This document shows, one piece after another, positions 29,714 through 40,858 of a stretch of 64,000 nucleotides of DNA (position 1 is its first letter; the number at the start of each line of letters is the position of its first letter). The DNA is from Teichococcus rhizosphaerae (lineage in GTDB: Bacteria > Pseudomonadota > Alphaproteobacteria > Acetobacterales > Acetobacteraceae): the NCBI RefSeq assembly GCF_002631185.1, contig NZ_PDNU01000030.1:1-64000 (forward strand), given 5' to 3'. The position numbers were made by a program, and so were the translations under genes. Below the pieces are notes generated by a model. That model was not told the DNA's origin, did no database searches, and saw only the letters and a list, made by a program, of their open reading frames with translations.

Positions 29714-29741
29714 GGGCTCTGTTGTGCGGGCTCTGTTGTGC
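29714..29741. repeat. 14-base tandem duplication in the prpF-tctC gap
   Basis: GGGCTCTGTTGTGC occurs twice head to tail (29714-29727, 29728-29741), followed by a five-base partial copy. It fills part of the gap between prpF and tctC. It probably arose by slippage; no function is evident. Confidence 0.85.
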
Positions 29742-29756
29742 GGGCTGGCGCGCCCC

Positions 29757-30904
29757 TCAGCCGGAGGCGGGGTAGAGCACCGTCCCCTCCATCAGCCGGC
29801 GCGCGGTGCGGTAGACGACCGTCTCCTCCGCCACCAGCGCGCCATCCTCCATCCGCGTCCGCGCCGTCACCGGCAGGATACCGGAGGGGTGCGCCACGCG
29901 CAGGTCCTCCGCCGCGCCGCGCGGGCGGGCCAGGCGGTGGGGCAGGCTGCCGGGAATGCGCGCCGCCACGGCCAGGCACATGGCGCCGGTGAGCGGCGTG
30001 GCCTTGTGCGGCTGCCCGGCCGAGACCATGCGCACCAGCAGGTCCATCCCGCCGGCCGGCAGGATGGTGCCGTCGGCGGCGGGGGCGTCGCGCGGCGCGG
30101 CGAGGAGGGCCACCTGCGGCAGGTTGCGCAGCCGGGTGCGCGCCTCCTCCAGATCGTGCACCAGGCCCATGGCCAGGGCGGCGGCGGCGCGGATCGCCTC
30201 GAAGCGCGCGATGTGGTGGGGCGTGGAAAGGGCGGCGGGGCGTTCCGTCCCCTCCAGCCCGAGCGCCTCGGCGGCGACGAACACCACGGGGTTGGCGGCA
30301 TCCACCAGCGAGGCTTCCAGCGCGCCGAGGCCGGGCACCTCCAGCCGGTCCAGCGCCTGCCCGGTGGGCAGCAGCTTTCCCGTGGCGGCGCCCCCCGGCG
30401 CGGTGAAGGCGAGGCGGATGGGCGCCGCCGTGCCGGCCACGCCCTGCAGCGCGAAATCGCCCTCCAGCCTCGGCAGCCCGTCCTCCAGCGGAAAGCTGGC
30501 GACGATGATCTTGCCGGTGTTGGTGTTGTGGATGCGCACCGTGGCTTCGCCGCCCGTGGCGGGCACCAGCCCTTCCTCCACCGCGAAGGGGCCGACGGCG
30601 GAGGAGATGTTGCCGCAATTGCCGCGATAGCCCACCACCGGCGCATCCACCTGCACCTGGGCGAAGGTGTAGTCCACATCGGCGTCCGGCCGGCTGGAAG
30701 GCCCGACCACCGCGACCTTGGAGAGCGAGGAGATGCCGCCGCCCATGCCGTCGAGCTGCCGCCCGCCGGGGTCCGGGCTGCCGAGGGCGGCGAGGAAGAT
30801 GGCGTCCCAGGCGGCGCGGTCGGCCGGCAGGTCGCGCTGGTGGAAGAACAGGGCGCGGCTGGTGCCGCCGCGCATGTAGACGGCCGGCAGGCGCGCCAGG
30901 CGCC

Positions 30905-30908
<4 letters not shown>
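29757..30908 (-). CDS. prpF: PrpF-family isomerase (2-methylaconitate / aconitate cis-trans isomerase)
   Basis: 383 residues of diaminopimelate-epimerase-like fold. PrpF marks are VYMRGGTSRALFFH, DGMGGGISSLSKVAVV, YRGNCGNISSAVGPFAVEEG (with the active-site Cys), IHNTNTGKII and GAMCLAVAARIPG. PrpF isomerises 2-methyl-trans-aconitate made by AcnD to the cis form, and related enzymes isomerise trans-aconitate or oxalomesaconate. Its ATG overlaps the acnD stop, so the two are coupled. Together they fit either the AcnD/PrpF form of the 2-methylcitrate cycle or aconitate use. Confidence 0.88.
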
Positions 30909-33540
<2,632 letters not shown>

Positions 33541-33544
<4 letters not shown>

Positions 33545-34326
33545 CGCGAGGGGTCCTCAGGCGCGGAAGGGGCGGCGGGGGCCGGAGTGAAGGGGGCCGG
33601 GGCGGTGTTGGCAGGCGCGGTGTTGGCAGGCGGGGGGCCGAGCAGCGGCGCCAGCGCGGCATAGGAGGCGGCGATGTGGCGGCGCATCTGCATCTCGGCC
33701 ATCTCCGCGTCGCGGTCCTCGATGGCGTCGAGGATGCGGCGGTGCTCGGTGACGGCGCGGCGCCCGCGCCCCGCCACCTTGCGGAGCTGCGAGCGGTAAA
33801 GGCGGAGCTGCTGGTAGAGGTCGCCGCACAGCAGGCCGATCAGCAGCCCGTTGCCGGCCGCGCGGGCGATGGCGGCGTGGAAATCCTCGTCCATGCTCCC
33901 CAGCGCGTTGGGGGCGTGCCCGGCGCCGGCATCGAGGCTGGCCTCCTGGCGGGCGAGGATGGCGCGCAGCCGGGCGAGGTCCGCCTCGCCCATGGCCAGG
34001 GCGGCGCCGCGCGCGGCCAGGCCCTCCAGTGCCTCGCGCACGCCATAGATCTGGCGGAAGGTCTCGGCCGAGAGGCTGACCACGCGGGCGCCGAGCCGGG
34101 GCGTGCGCTCCACCAGCCGGCGCTCCTCCAGCCGGTTCAGGGCCTCGCGCAGCGGGCCGCGGCTGACGCCGTATTGCCGGGAAAGCGCCGGCTCGCTCAG
34201 CTTGGCGCCGAGGGGGATCTCGCCGCGGATGATCGCCTCGCTGAGGCGCTGGAACAGCGACCGGGCCAGCGCCCCTTCCGTCAGGGGCGGCGCGCCCTCC
34301 GCCAATGTGTCGACAAAACCGGCCAT
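33541..34326 (-). CDS. GntR-family (FCD-type) transcriptional regulator
   Basis: 261 residues. N-terminal winged helix at about 18-80 (LFQRLSEAIIRGEIPLGAKLSE, YGVSRGPLREALNRLEERRLV), then an all-helical FCD effector domain (~90-230) with metal-ligand-type residues in DEDFHAAIARAAGN and HRRILDAI. The last ~40 residues are Pro/Ala-rich and contain a PANTA repeat caused by a 15-base duplication (33604-33631). Its stop overlaps the acnD start (ATGA), so the operon is autoregulated if the regulator binds upstream. TGTCGACA palindromes at 34308 and 34381 are candidate sites. Confidence 0.88.
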
Positions 34327-34388
34327 TTCCGGCCGATCATGGCACGATGGGCCGGCCTGTCACAGATGAAATGCGCGTTGTGTCGACA
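34308..34388. promoter_or_regulatory. paired TGTCGACA palindromes, candidate GntR operators
   Basis: TGTCGACA occurs at 34308-34315 (inside codons 4-7 of the GntR gene) and again at 34381-34388, in the 192-base gap to the divergent LivK-type gene. The context is AATGTGTCGACAAAA and GTTGTGTCGACACTT. FCD regulators commonly bind short palindromes of this kind, so one or both may control the acnD operon. The first copy could be chance, being coding. Confidence 0.45.
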
Positions 34389-34518
34389 CTTCAGGCTAGC
34401 CCTGACGGTCCGCCCCCAGCTCCCCGTGCGGCCGCGCCATCCGATGGACCGCAGGGCGGATTGATGCCAGTCTGTCGCGGTAGAGCCATCAAACGGCCGA
34501 ACCCGGAGGATATCGTTC

Positions 34519-35904
34519 ATGAGGAAATCGCCTGACCGGACGGACTTTGTCCCGGCTACCGCCGCTGGCGCGGCCCCTCTGGCCGCCCCGCTTTCCCGGC
34601 GCGGCATGCTGCTGGGCGGGCTCGGCATCGGCGGCCTGGCGCTGGCCGGCCGCCCCGTCCATGCCCAGGGCGCCGCGCAGAAGCCGGCGGAGATCAAGCT
34701 CGGCATCGCCACCTACCTGTCGGGCCCGGCCAGCGTGTTCGGCGTTCCGGCGCGCCAGGCGGCCGACATGCTGTTCGACGAGCTGAACGCCGCGGGCGGC
34801 ATCGCCGGCGTGAAGGTGCGGCCGATCTTCGTCGATGAGGGGCCGGGCGTCGATCACTTCGTCGGCGAGTACCGGCGGCTGGTGCAGAGCGAGGGCGTGC
34901 AGATGATCTTCGCCGGCATCTCGTCGGCGGACTGCCTCGCCTGCGCGCCGCTCGCCGACGAGCTGAAGCGCCCGACCCTGCTGTGGGACTGCGGCACCCA
35001 GCGCATCTTCGAGGATGGCAGCTACAGCTACGCCTACCGCCCCCAGGCCAACGCCACGCCGGAAGTTCTGGCGGCGCTGCTCTACCTGCTGAAGATGAAG
35101 CCGGACTTCCGCAGCCTCGCGGTGGTGAACCAGGACTATGCCTGGGGCCGCGATTCCTGGGAGATCTGGCGCACCGGCATGAACACGCTGAAGCCCGGCG
35201 TGCGCGTCTCGGCCGAGCTGTTCCCGCGCTTCGGCGCGACGGACTTCTCCAGCGAGATCACCCGCCTGCTGGCGCTACGGCCGGACGTGATCTTCTCCAC
35301 CTCCTGGGGCGGCGACCTCGACACCTTCATCCGCCAGGCGGCGGACCGGAAGCTGTTCGAGCGCAGCACCTTCGTGCTGCCGCTGGCCGAATCCTCGCTG
35401 GAGCGCGTGGGCAAGACGCTGCCCGCCGGCCACATCATCGGCGCGCGCGGCGACCACTGGTTCCTGCACCCCTCGCCGGCGGATGCGGAGAAGCTCAAGA
35501 ACTTCACCGAGAACTACCGCAAGCGGTTCAACAGCTACCCGATCTACGCCACGCACCACATGGCGCAGGCGGTCAGCGCCATGAAGGCCGGCTACGAGAA
35601 GGCGATCGCCGCCAAGGGCGGCCAGTGGCCGACCGATGCCGAGCTGACCGCCGCCTTCCGCGGCCTCACCTTCCCCTCGCTCACCGGCAGCGTCACCATC
35701 CGCGAGGACGGGCAGGGGCTGGAGGACCAGCTCATCGGCACCACCACGCACAGCGACCGCTACCCCTTCGCGGTGATGACCGACATGGTGGTCTTCCCCG
35801 CCGCCTCGGTGACGACGCCGGTGGGGCAGAAGAGCACCGACTGGCTGAAGGGGCTGAAGCCCGACGTGCTGGAGAAGATGCCGCAGCCCGTCGCCTTCCG
35901 CTGA
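34519..35904 (+). CDS. LivK-type ABC transporter substrate-binding protein
   Basis: 461 residues. A twin-Arg signal (SRRGMLLGGLGIGGLALAG, ending HAQG) sits at about 27-51, after an unusually long polar N-region. The mature receptor belongs to the branched-chain amino acid/amide/urea group: EIKLGIATYLSGPASVFG, MLFDELNAAGGIAGVKV, GVQMIFAGISSADCLACAPL, QDYAWGRDSW and FSTSWGGDLDTFIRQA. It is followed by a CoA-transferase and a DHDPS-fold enzyme but by no permease or ATPase. The livFGM set at the right edge of the window could be its partner only in trans. The ligand is probably an organic acid or amide. Confidence 0.86.
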   Translation: MRKSPDRTDFVPATAAGAAPLAAPLSRRGMLLGGLGIGGLALAGRPVHAQGAAQKPAEIKLGIATYLSGPASVFGVPARQAADMLFDELNAAGGIAGVKVRPIFVDEGPGVDHFVGEYRRLVQSEGVQMIFAGISSADCLACAPLADELKRPTLLWDCGTQRIFEDGSYSYAYRPQANATPEVLAALLYLLKMKPDFRSLAVVNQDYAWGRDSWEIWRTGMNTLKPGVRVSAELFPRFGATDFSSEITRLLALRPDVIFSTSWGGDLDTFIRQAADRKLFERSTFVLPLAESSLERVGKTLPAGHIIGARGDHWFLHPSPADAEKLKNFTENYRKRFNSYPIYATHHMAQAVSAMKAGYEKAIAAKGGQWPTDAELTAAFRGLTFPSLTGSVTIREDGQGLEDQLIGTTTHSDRYPFAVMTDMVVFPAASVTTPVGQKSTDWLKGLKPDVLEKMPQPVAFR

Positions 35905-35911
35905 GGCAGCA

Positions 35912-35934
35912 CCGGGGGCGCGGCGCGCCCCCGG
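35912..35934 (+). terminator. stem-loop after the LivK-type gene
   Basis: Ten-base perfect arms CCGGGGGCGC (35912-35921) and GCGCCCCCGG (35925-35934) with a three-base loop, eight bases after the stop codon at 35904. No T-tract is present. It may lower expression of the downstream CoA-transferase relative to the abundant receptor. Confidence 0.5.
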
Positions 35935-35969
35935 AACCGTTCGAGACAACAGCAGGAACCCTCCCCGTC

Positions 35970-37142
35970 ATGACTGCACAGACCGCACCCGACCGCGCCT
36001 CCTCACGCAAGCCCCTCGAGGGCCTGCTGGTGGTGACGCTGGAGCAGGCGGTGGCCGCCCCCTATTGCAGCTCCCGCCTCGCCGATGCGGGGGCGCGGGT
36101 GATCAAGATCGAGCGGCCGGAGGGCGATTTCGCGCGCGGCTACGACGCGGCCGTGCATGGCCTGTCGAGCTACTTCGTGTGGCTCAACCGCGGCAAGCAG
36201 AGCCTCGTGGCCGACATCAAGGCCGCCGACGACGCGGCGCTGCTGCACCGGATGCTGGAAAAGGCGGATGTGTTCATCCAGAACCTCGCCCCCGGCGCCG
36301 CCGCCCGCGCGGGCTTCGGCTCGGAGGAGCTGCGGCGGCGCTACCCGCGCCTCGTCACAGTGGACATCTCCGGCTACGGCACCGGCAACGCCTATGCCAA
36401 CATGAAGGCCTATGACCTGCTGGTGCAGGCGGAAAGCGGGCTCGCCGCCATCACCGGCCATCCGGCCGGGCCCGGCCGCGTCGGCGTCTCGGCCTGCGAC
36501 ATCGCCTGCGGCATGTCGGCCTATGCGGCGGTGCTGGAGGCGCTGATCGCCCGCTCCATCACCGGCGAGGGGCGGCGGCTGGAGGTCAGCCTGTTCGACG
36601 GCATGGCGGACTGGATGAACGTGCCGCTGCTGTATTTCGAGGGCACCGGCAAGGCGCCGAAGCGCGTGGGCCTCGCCCACCCCTCCATCTGCCCCTATGG
36701 CGCCTTCGAGACGGCCGACAACGCCCTGGTGCTCTTCTCCATCCAGAACGAGCGCGAATGGCAGAAATTCTGCGCCACGGTGATGCAGGAGCCGGAGCTG
36801 CCGAAGCAGCCGGGCTATGAGAGCAACAATGCCCGCGTGGCCAACCGCGAGGCGGTGGACGGGCGCGTCGCCGCCGTGTTCCGGCAGCTCACCCGTGCCG
36901 AGGTGGCGGCGCGGCTGGATGCCGCCGGCACCGCCTATGGCTTCGTCAACGAGGTGGCGGACCTGGTGAACCATCCGGCGCTGCGCCGGATCGAGGTGGG
37001 CACGCCGGGCGGCATGGCCTCCATCGTCGCGCCGCCCGCCATCCATGACGGGGTGACCAGCCCCAGCTTCGGCCCCGTGCCGGCCATCGGCGAGCACACG
37101 GCCGCGATCCGCGCCGAGTTCGGGGTGGCGCAGCCGGCCTGA
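35970..37142 (+). CDS. class III (CaiB/BaiF) acyl-CoA transferase
   Basis: 390 residues and intact, unlike the homologue at 24246. Family marks are LEGLLVVTLEQAVAAPYCSSRLADAGARVIKIERPEGD-type N-terminus, WLNRGKQSL, the catalytic Asp expected in MKAYDLLVQAESGL (about 144-157), GEGRRLEVSLFDGMADWM and HPSICPYGAFETAD. It activates a carboxylic acid by CoA transfer. The start ATG at 35970 sits 65 bases after the receptor stop with a hairpin between. The substrate is probably the ligand of the upstream receptor. Confidence 0.87.
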   Translation: MTAQTAPDRASSRKPLEGLLVVTLEQAVAAPYCSSRLADAGARVIKIERPEGDFARGYDAAVHGLSSYFVWLNRGKQSLVADIKAADDAALLHRMLEKADVFIQNLAPGAAARAGFGSEELRRRYPRLVTVDISGYGTGNAYANMKAYDLLVQAESGLAAITGHPAGPGRVGVSACDIACGMSAYAAVLEALIARSITGEGRRLEVSLFDGMADWMNVPLLYFEGTGKAPKRVGLAHPSICPYGAFETADNALVLFSIQNEREWQKFCATVMQEPELPKQPGYESNNARVANREAVDGRVAAVFRQLTRAEVAARLDAAGTAYGFVNEVADLVNHPALRRIEVGTPGGMASIVAPPAIHDGVTSPSFGPVPAIGEHTAAIRAEFGVAQPA

Positions 37143-37166
37143 GCGGCCGCCTGCACCCGGCGGCAA

Positions 37167-37185
37167 CGGCAGGCACGCCCTGCCG
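37167..37185 (+). terminator. stem-loop after CoA-transferase gene
   Basis: Arms CGGCAGG (37167-37173) and CCTGCCG (37179-37185) with a five-base loop. Outer bases can extend the stem (CCGGCGGCA and TGCCGCCGG flank it as an alternative fold). It starts 25 bases after the stop, in a 231-base gap before the next gene. Confidence 0.4.
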
Positions 37186-37373
37186 CCGGTGGGCCGCGGG
37201 CCCTGCGCGCCCTCGTCGGAGCATGTGCCCCGGCCCGGCCAGAGCGCCGCTCCTCGGCTTCCTGGCTGGCAGGGGCGGCGTCCCGTTCCGCTCGGCAACC
37301 AGTGGCAGGAAAAAGACGGGGGGGGTCCGGGAGAAGCTCCTTCTCCGCCCCTCCCGACAGGGAGAAAGACAAG

Positions 37374-38297
37374 ATGCCCCAGCCCCCGCGCTATCGCGGC
37401 GTGTTCCCCGTCGTTCCCACCATCTTCGACGAGGCCGGCGCGCTGGACCTGCCCGGCCAGCTCCGCGCCGTCGATTTCATGATCGACGCGGGCTCGGACG
37501 GGCTGTGCATCCTGGCCAACTTCTCCGAGCAGTTCGTGCTGTCCGACGAGGAGCGCGAGGTGCTGACGGCGGCGATCCTGGCGCATGTGGCGGGGCGCGT
37601 GCCGGTCATCGTCACCACCACGCATTTCAGCTCCCGTGTCTGCGCCGAGCGCAGCCGCCGCGCCGAGGCGCAGGGGGCCGCTATGGTGATGGTGATGCCG
37701 CCCTACCACGGCGCCACCATCCGCGTGGGCGAGGCGGGCATCGAGGCGTTCTTCCGCGCCGTCTCGGACGCCATCGGCATCCCCATCATGATCCAGGACG
37801 CGCCGGTGGCCGGCACGCCGCTTTCCGCGCCCTTCCTGGCGAGGATGGCGCGGGAGATCGAGCAGGTCTCCTACTTCAAGATCGAGACCACCGGCGCCGC
37901 CTCCAAGCTGCGCGAGCTGATCGCCCTCGGCGGCGACGCCATCGAGGGTCCGTGGGACGGGGAGGAGGCCATCACCCTCTTTCCCGACCTGGAGGCGGGG
38001 GCCACGGGCAGCATGACGGGCGGCGGCTACCCGGACGGCATCCGCCCCATCCTGGAGGATTACCGCGCCGGGCGGCGCGAGGCGGCGATGGCCGGCTATG
38101 CCCGCTGGCTGCCGCTGATCAACTACGAGAACCGGCAGGCGGGGCTGCTGGCGGCCAAGGCGCTGATGCGGGCCGGCGGCATCATCGCCTGCGACGCGCC
38201 CCGCCATCCGGTGGCGCCCATGCACCCTGCGGTGCGCGAGGGCCTGCTGGAGACGGCGCGGGCGCTGGACCCGCTGGTGCTGCGCTGGGGCCGCTGA
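37374..38297 (+). CDS. dihydrodipicolinate synthase (DapA)-family lyase/aldolase
   Basis: 307-residue TIM-barrel class I lyase or aldolase. The Schiff-base Lys is Lys169 in SYFKIET; the pyruvate-binding loop and Tyr candidates are in MPPYHGATIRV. GRVPVIVTTTH and a DAPVAGTPLS segment match the family. It is unlikely to be the lysine-biosynthetic DapA, given its catabolic neighbours; such paralogues act on 2-keto-3-deoxy sugar acids or similar. The start at 37374 (MPQPPRYRGVFPVVPT) is set by GGGAGAAAG; the frame is open further upstream without protein character. Confidence 0.85.
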   Translation: MPQPPRYRGVFPVVPTIFDEAGALDLPGQLRAVDFMIDAGSDGLCILANFSEQFVLSDEEREVLTAAILAHVAGRVPVIVTTTHFSSRVCAERSRRAEAQGAAMVMVMPPYHGATIRVGEAGIEAFFRAVSDAIGIPIMIQDAPVAGTPLSAPFLARMAREIEQVSYFKIETTGAASKLRELIALGGDAIEGPWDGEEAITLFPDLEAGATGSMTGGGYPDGIRPILEDYRAGRREAAMAGYARWLPLINYENRQAGLLAAKALMRAGGIIACDAPRHPVAPMHPAVREGLLETARALDPLVLRWGR

Positions 38298-38316
38298 GCG
38301 CGCGGGGAGGGGATTG

Positions 38317-38883
38317 CTACGCCTCCTCCGCCTCCCCGAAGCTGAGCCCCTCGTAAAGCTCGGCCAGCGGCACGGAGATGCCGATCTCGGGCATCTCCAG
38401 CACCGCGTCCTCCCGCAGCACATGGCCGACCCAGTCGCCCTCCACGCGGGCGAAGACGGTCGCGGCGACGCGGTCCTGCTCCAGCATCACATAGCGCCGG
38501 ATGGAGGGGGTGGCGGCGTATTCGTGGTTCTTGGTGATGCGGTCCGTGCCGGCGGTGCTGTTGCTCAGCACCTCGAACACCACCACCGGGTCGCGCACCA
38601 GGGTGCTGTCGTTGGGCCCCGGCGTGCAGACCACCAGCCCGTCCGGGTAGCGGATGCTGCCGGCCACCAGCACCTTGAGGTCCGAGCCCGCGAACTGGCA
38701 GGGGCCGCCGCGCAGCCGCCCGCCCACCGAGATGGCCAGGTTGCGCTGGATGAAGGCATGCGCCCGCGTGCCGCCCACCATGGCCACGGGGCGGGCGCCG
38801 TCGAACTCGAAGCGCGGTTCCTGCCCTTCCTCCCAGGCCAGGAACTCCGCCAGGCTCATCGGCTTGCGAAAGGCGAGGTTCAT
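38317..38883 (-). CDS. Uma2 family endonuclease-fold protein
   Basis: 188 residues from MNLAFRKPMSLAEFLAWE. Uma2 (DUF820) proteins have the PD-(D/E)xK nuclease fold. The core is visible as EPRFEFDGARPVAM, RYPDGLVVC (Asp) and VFEVLSNST (Glu). Such genes occur in many copies in some bacteria without a known role. The chosen start skips a Pro-rich extension. It is on the opposite strand from the DHDPS gene, with convergent ends 20 bases apart, and reads with the downstream OYE strand. Confidence 0.8.
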   Translation of the reverse strand: MNLAFRKPMSLAEFLAWEEGQEPRFEFDGARPVAMVGGTRAHAFIQRNLAISVGGRLRGGPCQFAGSDLKVLVAGSIRYPDGLVVCTPGPNDSTLVRDPVVVFEVLSNSTAGTDRITKNHEYAATPSIRRYVMLEQDRVAATVFARVEGDWVGHVLREDAVLEMPEIGISVPLAELYEGLSFGEAEEA

Positions 38884-38967
38884 GGCGGGCAGCCTAGCAC
38901 GGACGGGTGGCGGGGGTTCCAGCACGGAGATGGGCCGGGGGGGATCTCCCCGCCGGCCCGGCTTCGC

Positions 38968-40035
38968 TCAGGCCGCCGCCCTGTCGGAAAGGGCGGGGTA
39001 GTCCACATAGCCCTCGGCCCCGCCGGCATAGAGGGTCTCGCGCTTCACCTCGTTCAGCGGCGCGCCCTGGCGCAGCCGCTCCGGCAGGTCGGGGTTAGCG
39101 ATGAACTTCAGGCCGAAGCTGATGGCATCCGCCCGGCCCTCGGCCAGGTCCGCCGCCGCCTGCTCGGGCGAGAAGCGCTCATTGGCGATGAAGGGGCCGC
39201 CAAAGGCCTCGCGCAGCTGAGGCCCGATGCGGTCCGCCGCCTCGTGCTCGCGTGCGAAGATGAAGGCGATCTTCCGCCGGCCAAGCTCCCGGGCCACATG
39301 GCTGAAGGTGCCCAGCCGGTCGCTGTCGCCCATGTCGTGGCTGTCGCCGCGCGGGGCGAGATGCATGCCCACCCGGTCGGCGCCCCAGACGGCGATGGCG
39401 GCATCCGTCACCTCCAGCAGCAGCCGGGCGCGGTTCTCCACCGGGCCACCATATTCGTCCGTGCGGCGGTTGGTGGAATCCTGCAGGAACTGGTCGAGCA
39501 GGTAGCCATTGGCGCCGTGGATCTCCACGCCGTCGAAGCCCGCCTTCTGCGCGTTCTCGGCGCCCTTGCGGAAGGCGGAGACGACGCCGGGGATCTCGTC
39601 CGTCTCCAGGGCGCGGGGCGTCACATAGGGGCGCTGGGGCCGCAGCAGGCTGACATGGCCCTTGGGCGCGATGGCGCTGGGCGCCACGGGCAGCGCGCCG
39701 TCCAGGAAGAAGGGGTCCGAGATGCGGCCGACATGCCAGAGCTGCAGCATGATCCGCCCGCCGGCCGCGTGCACGGCATCGGTGATGGTCTTCCATGCCG
39801 CCACCTGCTCGTCCGACCAGATGCCGGGCGTGTTGGCATAGCCCACGCCCATCGGCGTGACGGAGGTGGCCTCGCTGAGGATCAGCCCGGCGGAGGCGCG
39901 CTGCGCGTAGTAGTCGCGCATCAGGGGCGTCGGCACCCGGTCCGGCGTGGCGCGGGAACGGGTGAGGGGGGCCATGATGATGCGGTTGGGCGCCTCGATG
40001 GCGCCGAGACGGATGGGGTCGAACAGGGTCGGCAT
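38968..40035 (-). CDS. Old Yellow Enzyme family ene-reductase (NemA-like)
   Basis: 355-residue FMN enzyme reducing activated C=C bonds, quinones or nitro-compounds with NAD(P)H. Family marks are NRIIMAPLTRSRA, GYANTPGIWS, MLQLWHVGRIS, the substrate His/Asn pair in EIHGANGYLLDQFL, NRRTDEYGG, and DAISFGLKFIANPDLPER for phosphate binding. It is divergent from an ArsR-family repressor over a 94-base gap with a clear inverted repeat, matching the usual nemRA-like arrangement in which electrophiles induce the reductase. Confidence 0.9.
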   Translation of the reverse strand: MPTLFDPIRLGAIEAPNRIIMAPLTRSRATPDRVPTPLMRDYYAQRASAGLILSEATSVTPMGVGYANTPGIWSDEQVAAWKTITDAVHAAGGRIMLQLWHVGRISDPFFLDGALPVAPSAIAPKGHVSLLRPQRPYVTPRALETDEIPGVVSAFRKGAENAQKAGFDGVEIHGANGYLLDQFLQDSTNRRTDEYGGPVENRARLLLEVTDAAIAVWGADRVGMHLAPRGDSHDMGDSDRLGTFSHVARELGRRKIAFIFAREHEAADRIGPQLREAFGGPFIANERFSPEQAAADLAEGRADAISFGLKFIANPDLPERLRQGAPLNEVKRETLYAGGAEGYVDYPALSDRAAA

Positions 40036-40083
40036 TGCGCTATATCTCGTTCCAGGCTGGCGGGGGCCGGAAGAACCCCCGTT

Positions 40084-40108
40084 GTTCGATGATCGTCGAA
40101 TATCGAAC
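40084..40108. promoter_or_regulatory. inverted repeat between OYE and ArsR genes, candidate ArsR operator
   Basis: GTTCGAT (40084-40090) and ATCGAAC (40102-40108) are perfect inverted arms around 11 bases, and the inner bases form a second TTCGA...TCGAA pair. It lies between the divergent starts (40035 and 40130), and AGGAGGAGAC (the ArsR ribosome binding site) follows it. Binding here would control both genes. Confidence 0.65.
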
Positions 40109-40129
40109 AGCTAGGAGGAGACAGGCCGG

Positions 40130-40450
40130 ATGCAAGACCCCTATCCGCATCCCGAGATCGAGGCGGTGCCGTTGACCGAGGTGCTCCACGCCCTGAGCGA
40201 CCCGCTGCGGCTGCGCATCCTCGCCACCCTGGCGGCGGATGGGGAGCGGGGCTGGGGCGCGTTCGCGGCGGGGGTCTCGCCTTCCACCCTCTCGCATCAC
40301 ATGAAGGTGCTGCGCCAGGCCGGGCTGGTGCGGCACCGGCGGGAAGGCACGCGCTGTGTGGTGACGCTGCGCGACGAGATCGGAGCGCGCTTCCCCGGCC
40401 TGCTCGACACGGTGCTGGCGCTGGAGGCGCAGGCCGAGCCGGCTTCCTGA
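40130..40450 (+). CDS. ArsR-family winged-helix repressor
   Basis: 106 residues of a single winged helix-turn-helix: LTEVLHALSDPLRLRILATLA, recognition helix VSPSTLSHHMKVLRQAGLV, wing HRREGTRCVVTL. There is no CxC metal motif and only one Cys (in the wing), so it may sense electrophiles or another ligand rather than arsenic. AGGAGGAG precedes the ATG. It is divergent from the OYE gene and shares its operator. Confidence 0.88.
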   Translation: MQDPYPHPEIEAVPLTEVLHALSDPLRLRILATLAADGERGWGAFAAGVSPSTLSHHMKVLRQAGLVRHRREGTRCVVTLRDEIGARFPGLLDTVLALEAQAEPAS

Positions 40451-40481
40451 CCGGCAAGGATGGCGGGGAAGGGTGGCCTGC

Positions 40482-40504
40482 CCGGGGAGGCCGCTCCTCC
40501 CCGG
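40482..40504. terminator. bidirectional stem-loop between arsR-like and ridA genes
   Basis: Arms CCGGGGAGG (40482-40490) and CCTCCCCGG (40496-40504) with a five-base loop. It lies between the stop of the ArsR gene (40450) and that of the convergent RidA gene (40514). Confidence 0.55.
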
Positions 40505-40513
40505 CCTTCCCGC

Positions 40514-40858
40514 TCAGCGCGCCGCGGTGAACACCACCTCGATCAGCGTGCCCGGCCCGAGATCGGCGACGCCGATGGTGGCGCGGGTCGGCAGGTCCTT
40601 GCCGAAGAAGGCCGTCCAGGCCGCGTTCATCTCGTCCTTCAGCGCCATGTCGGTGATGTAGATGGTGGCGGCGAGGACCTTGCTCCTGTCGCCGCCCACC
40701 TCGGCCAGCAGCTTCTCGAAGCGGGCCAGCACCTGTTCGGTCTGGCTCCTCATGCCCTGGCTGCGGTCCTCCGCCACCAGCCCGCCGACATAAAGGACGC
40801 CGTTGTGCTCGACGAAGCGGTGCATGATGGGGGTGCGGCCATGGCGCTGGATGGTCAT
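40514..40858 (-). CDS. ridA: RidA family (YjgF/UK114) enamine/imine deaminase
   Basis: 114 residues, the usual RidA length. The deaminase site residues are present: Arg92 in PTRATIG and Glu107 in GTLIEVVFTA; NGVLYVGG and DMALKDEMNAAW also match. It hydrolyses reactive 2-aminoacrylate-type imines, or acts in a catabolic route. The start at 40858 (MTIQRHGRT) is preceded by GGAGACCGAGG. It is a single-gene unit. Confidence 0.87.
   Translation of the reverse strand: MTIQRHGRTPIMHRFVEHNGVLYVGGLVAEDRSQGMRSQTEQVLARFEKLLAEVGGDRSKVLAATIYITDMALKDEMNAAWTAFFGKDLPTRATIGVADLGPGTLIEVVFTAAR

Noticed and set aside
34308-34315. TGTCGACA copy as evidence for a later GntR start
   Set aside because: A TTG start at codon 8 is possible but there is no ribosome binding site for it; the ATG at 34326 was kept.
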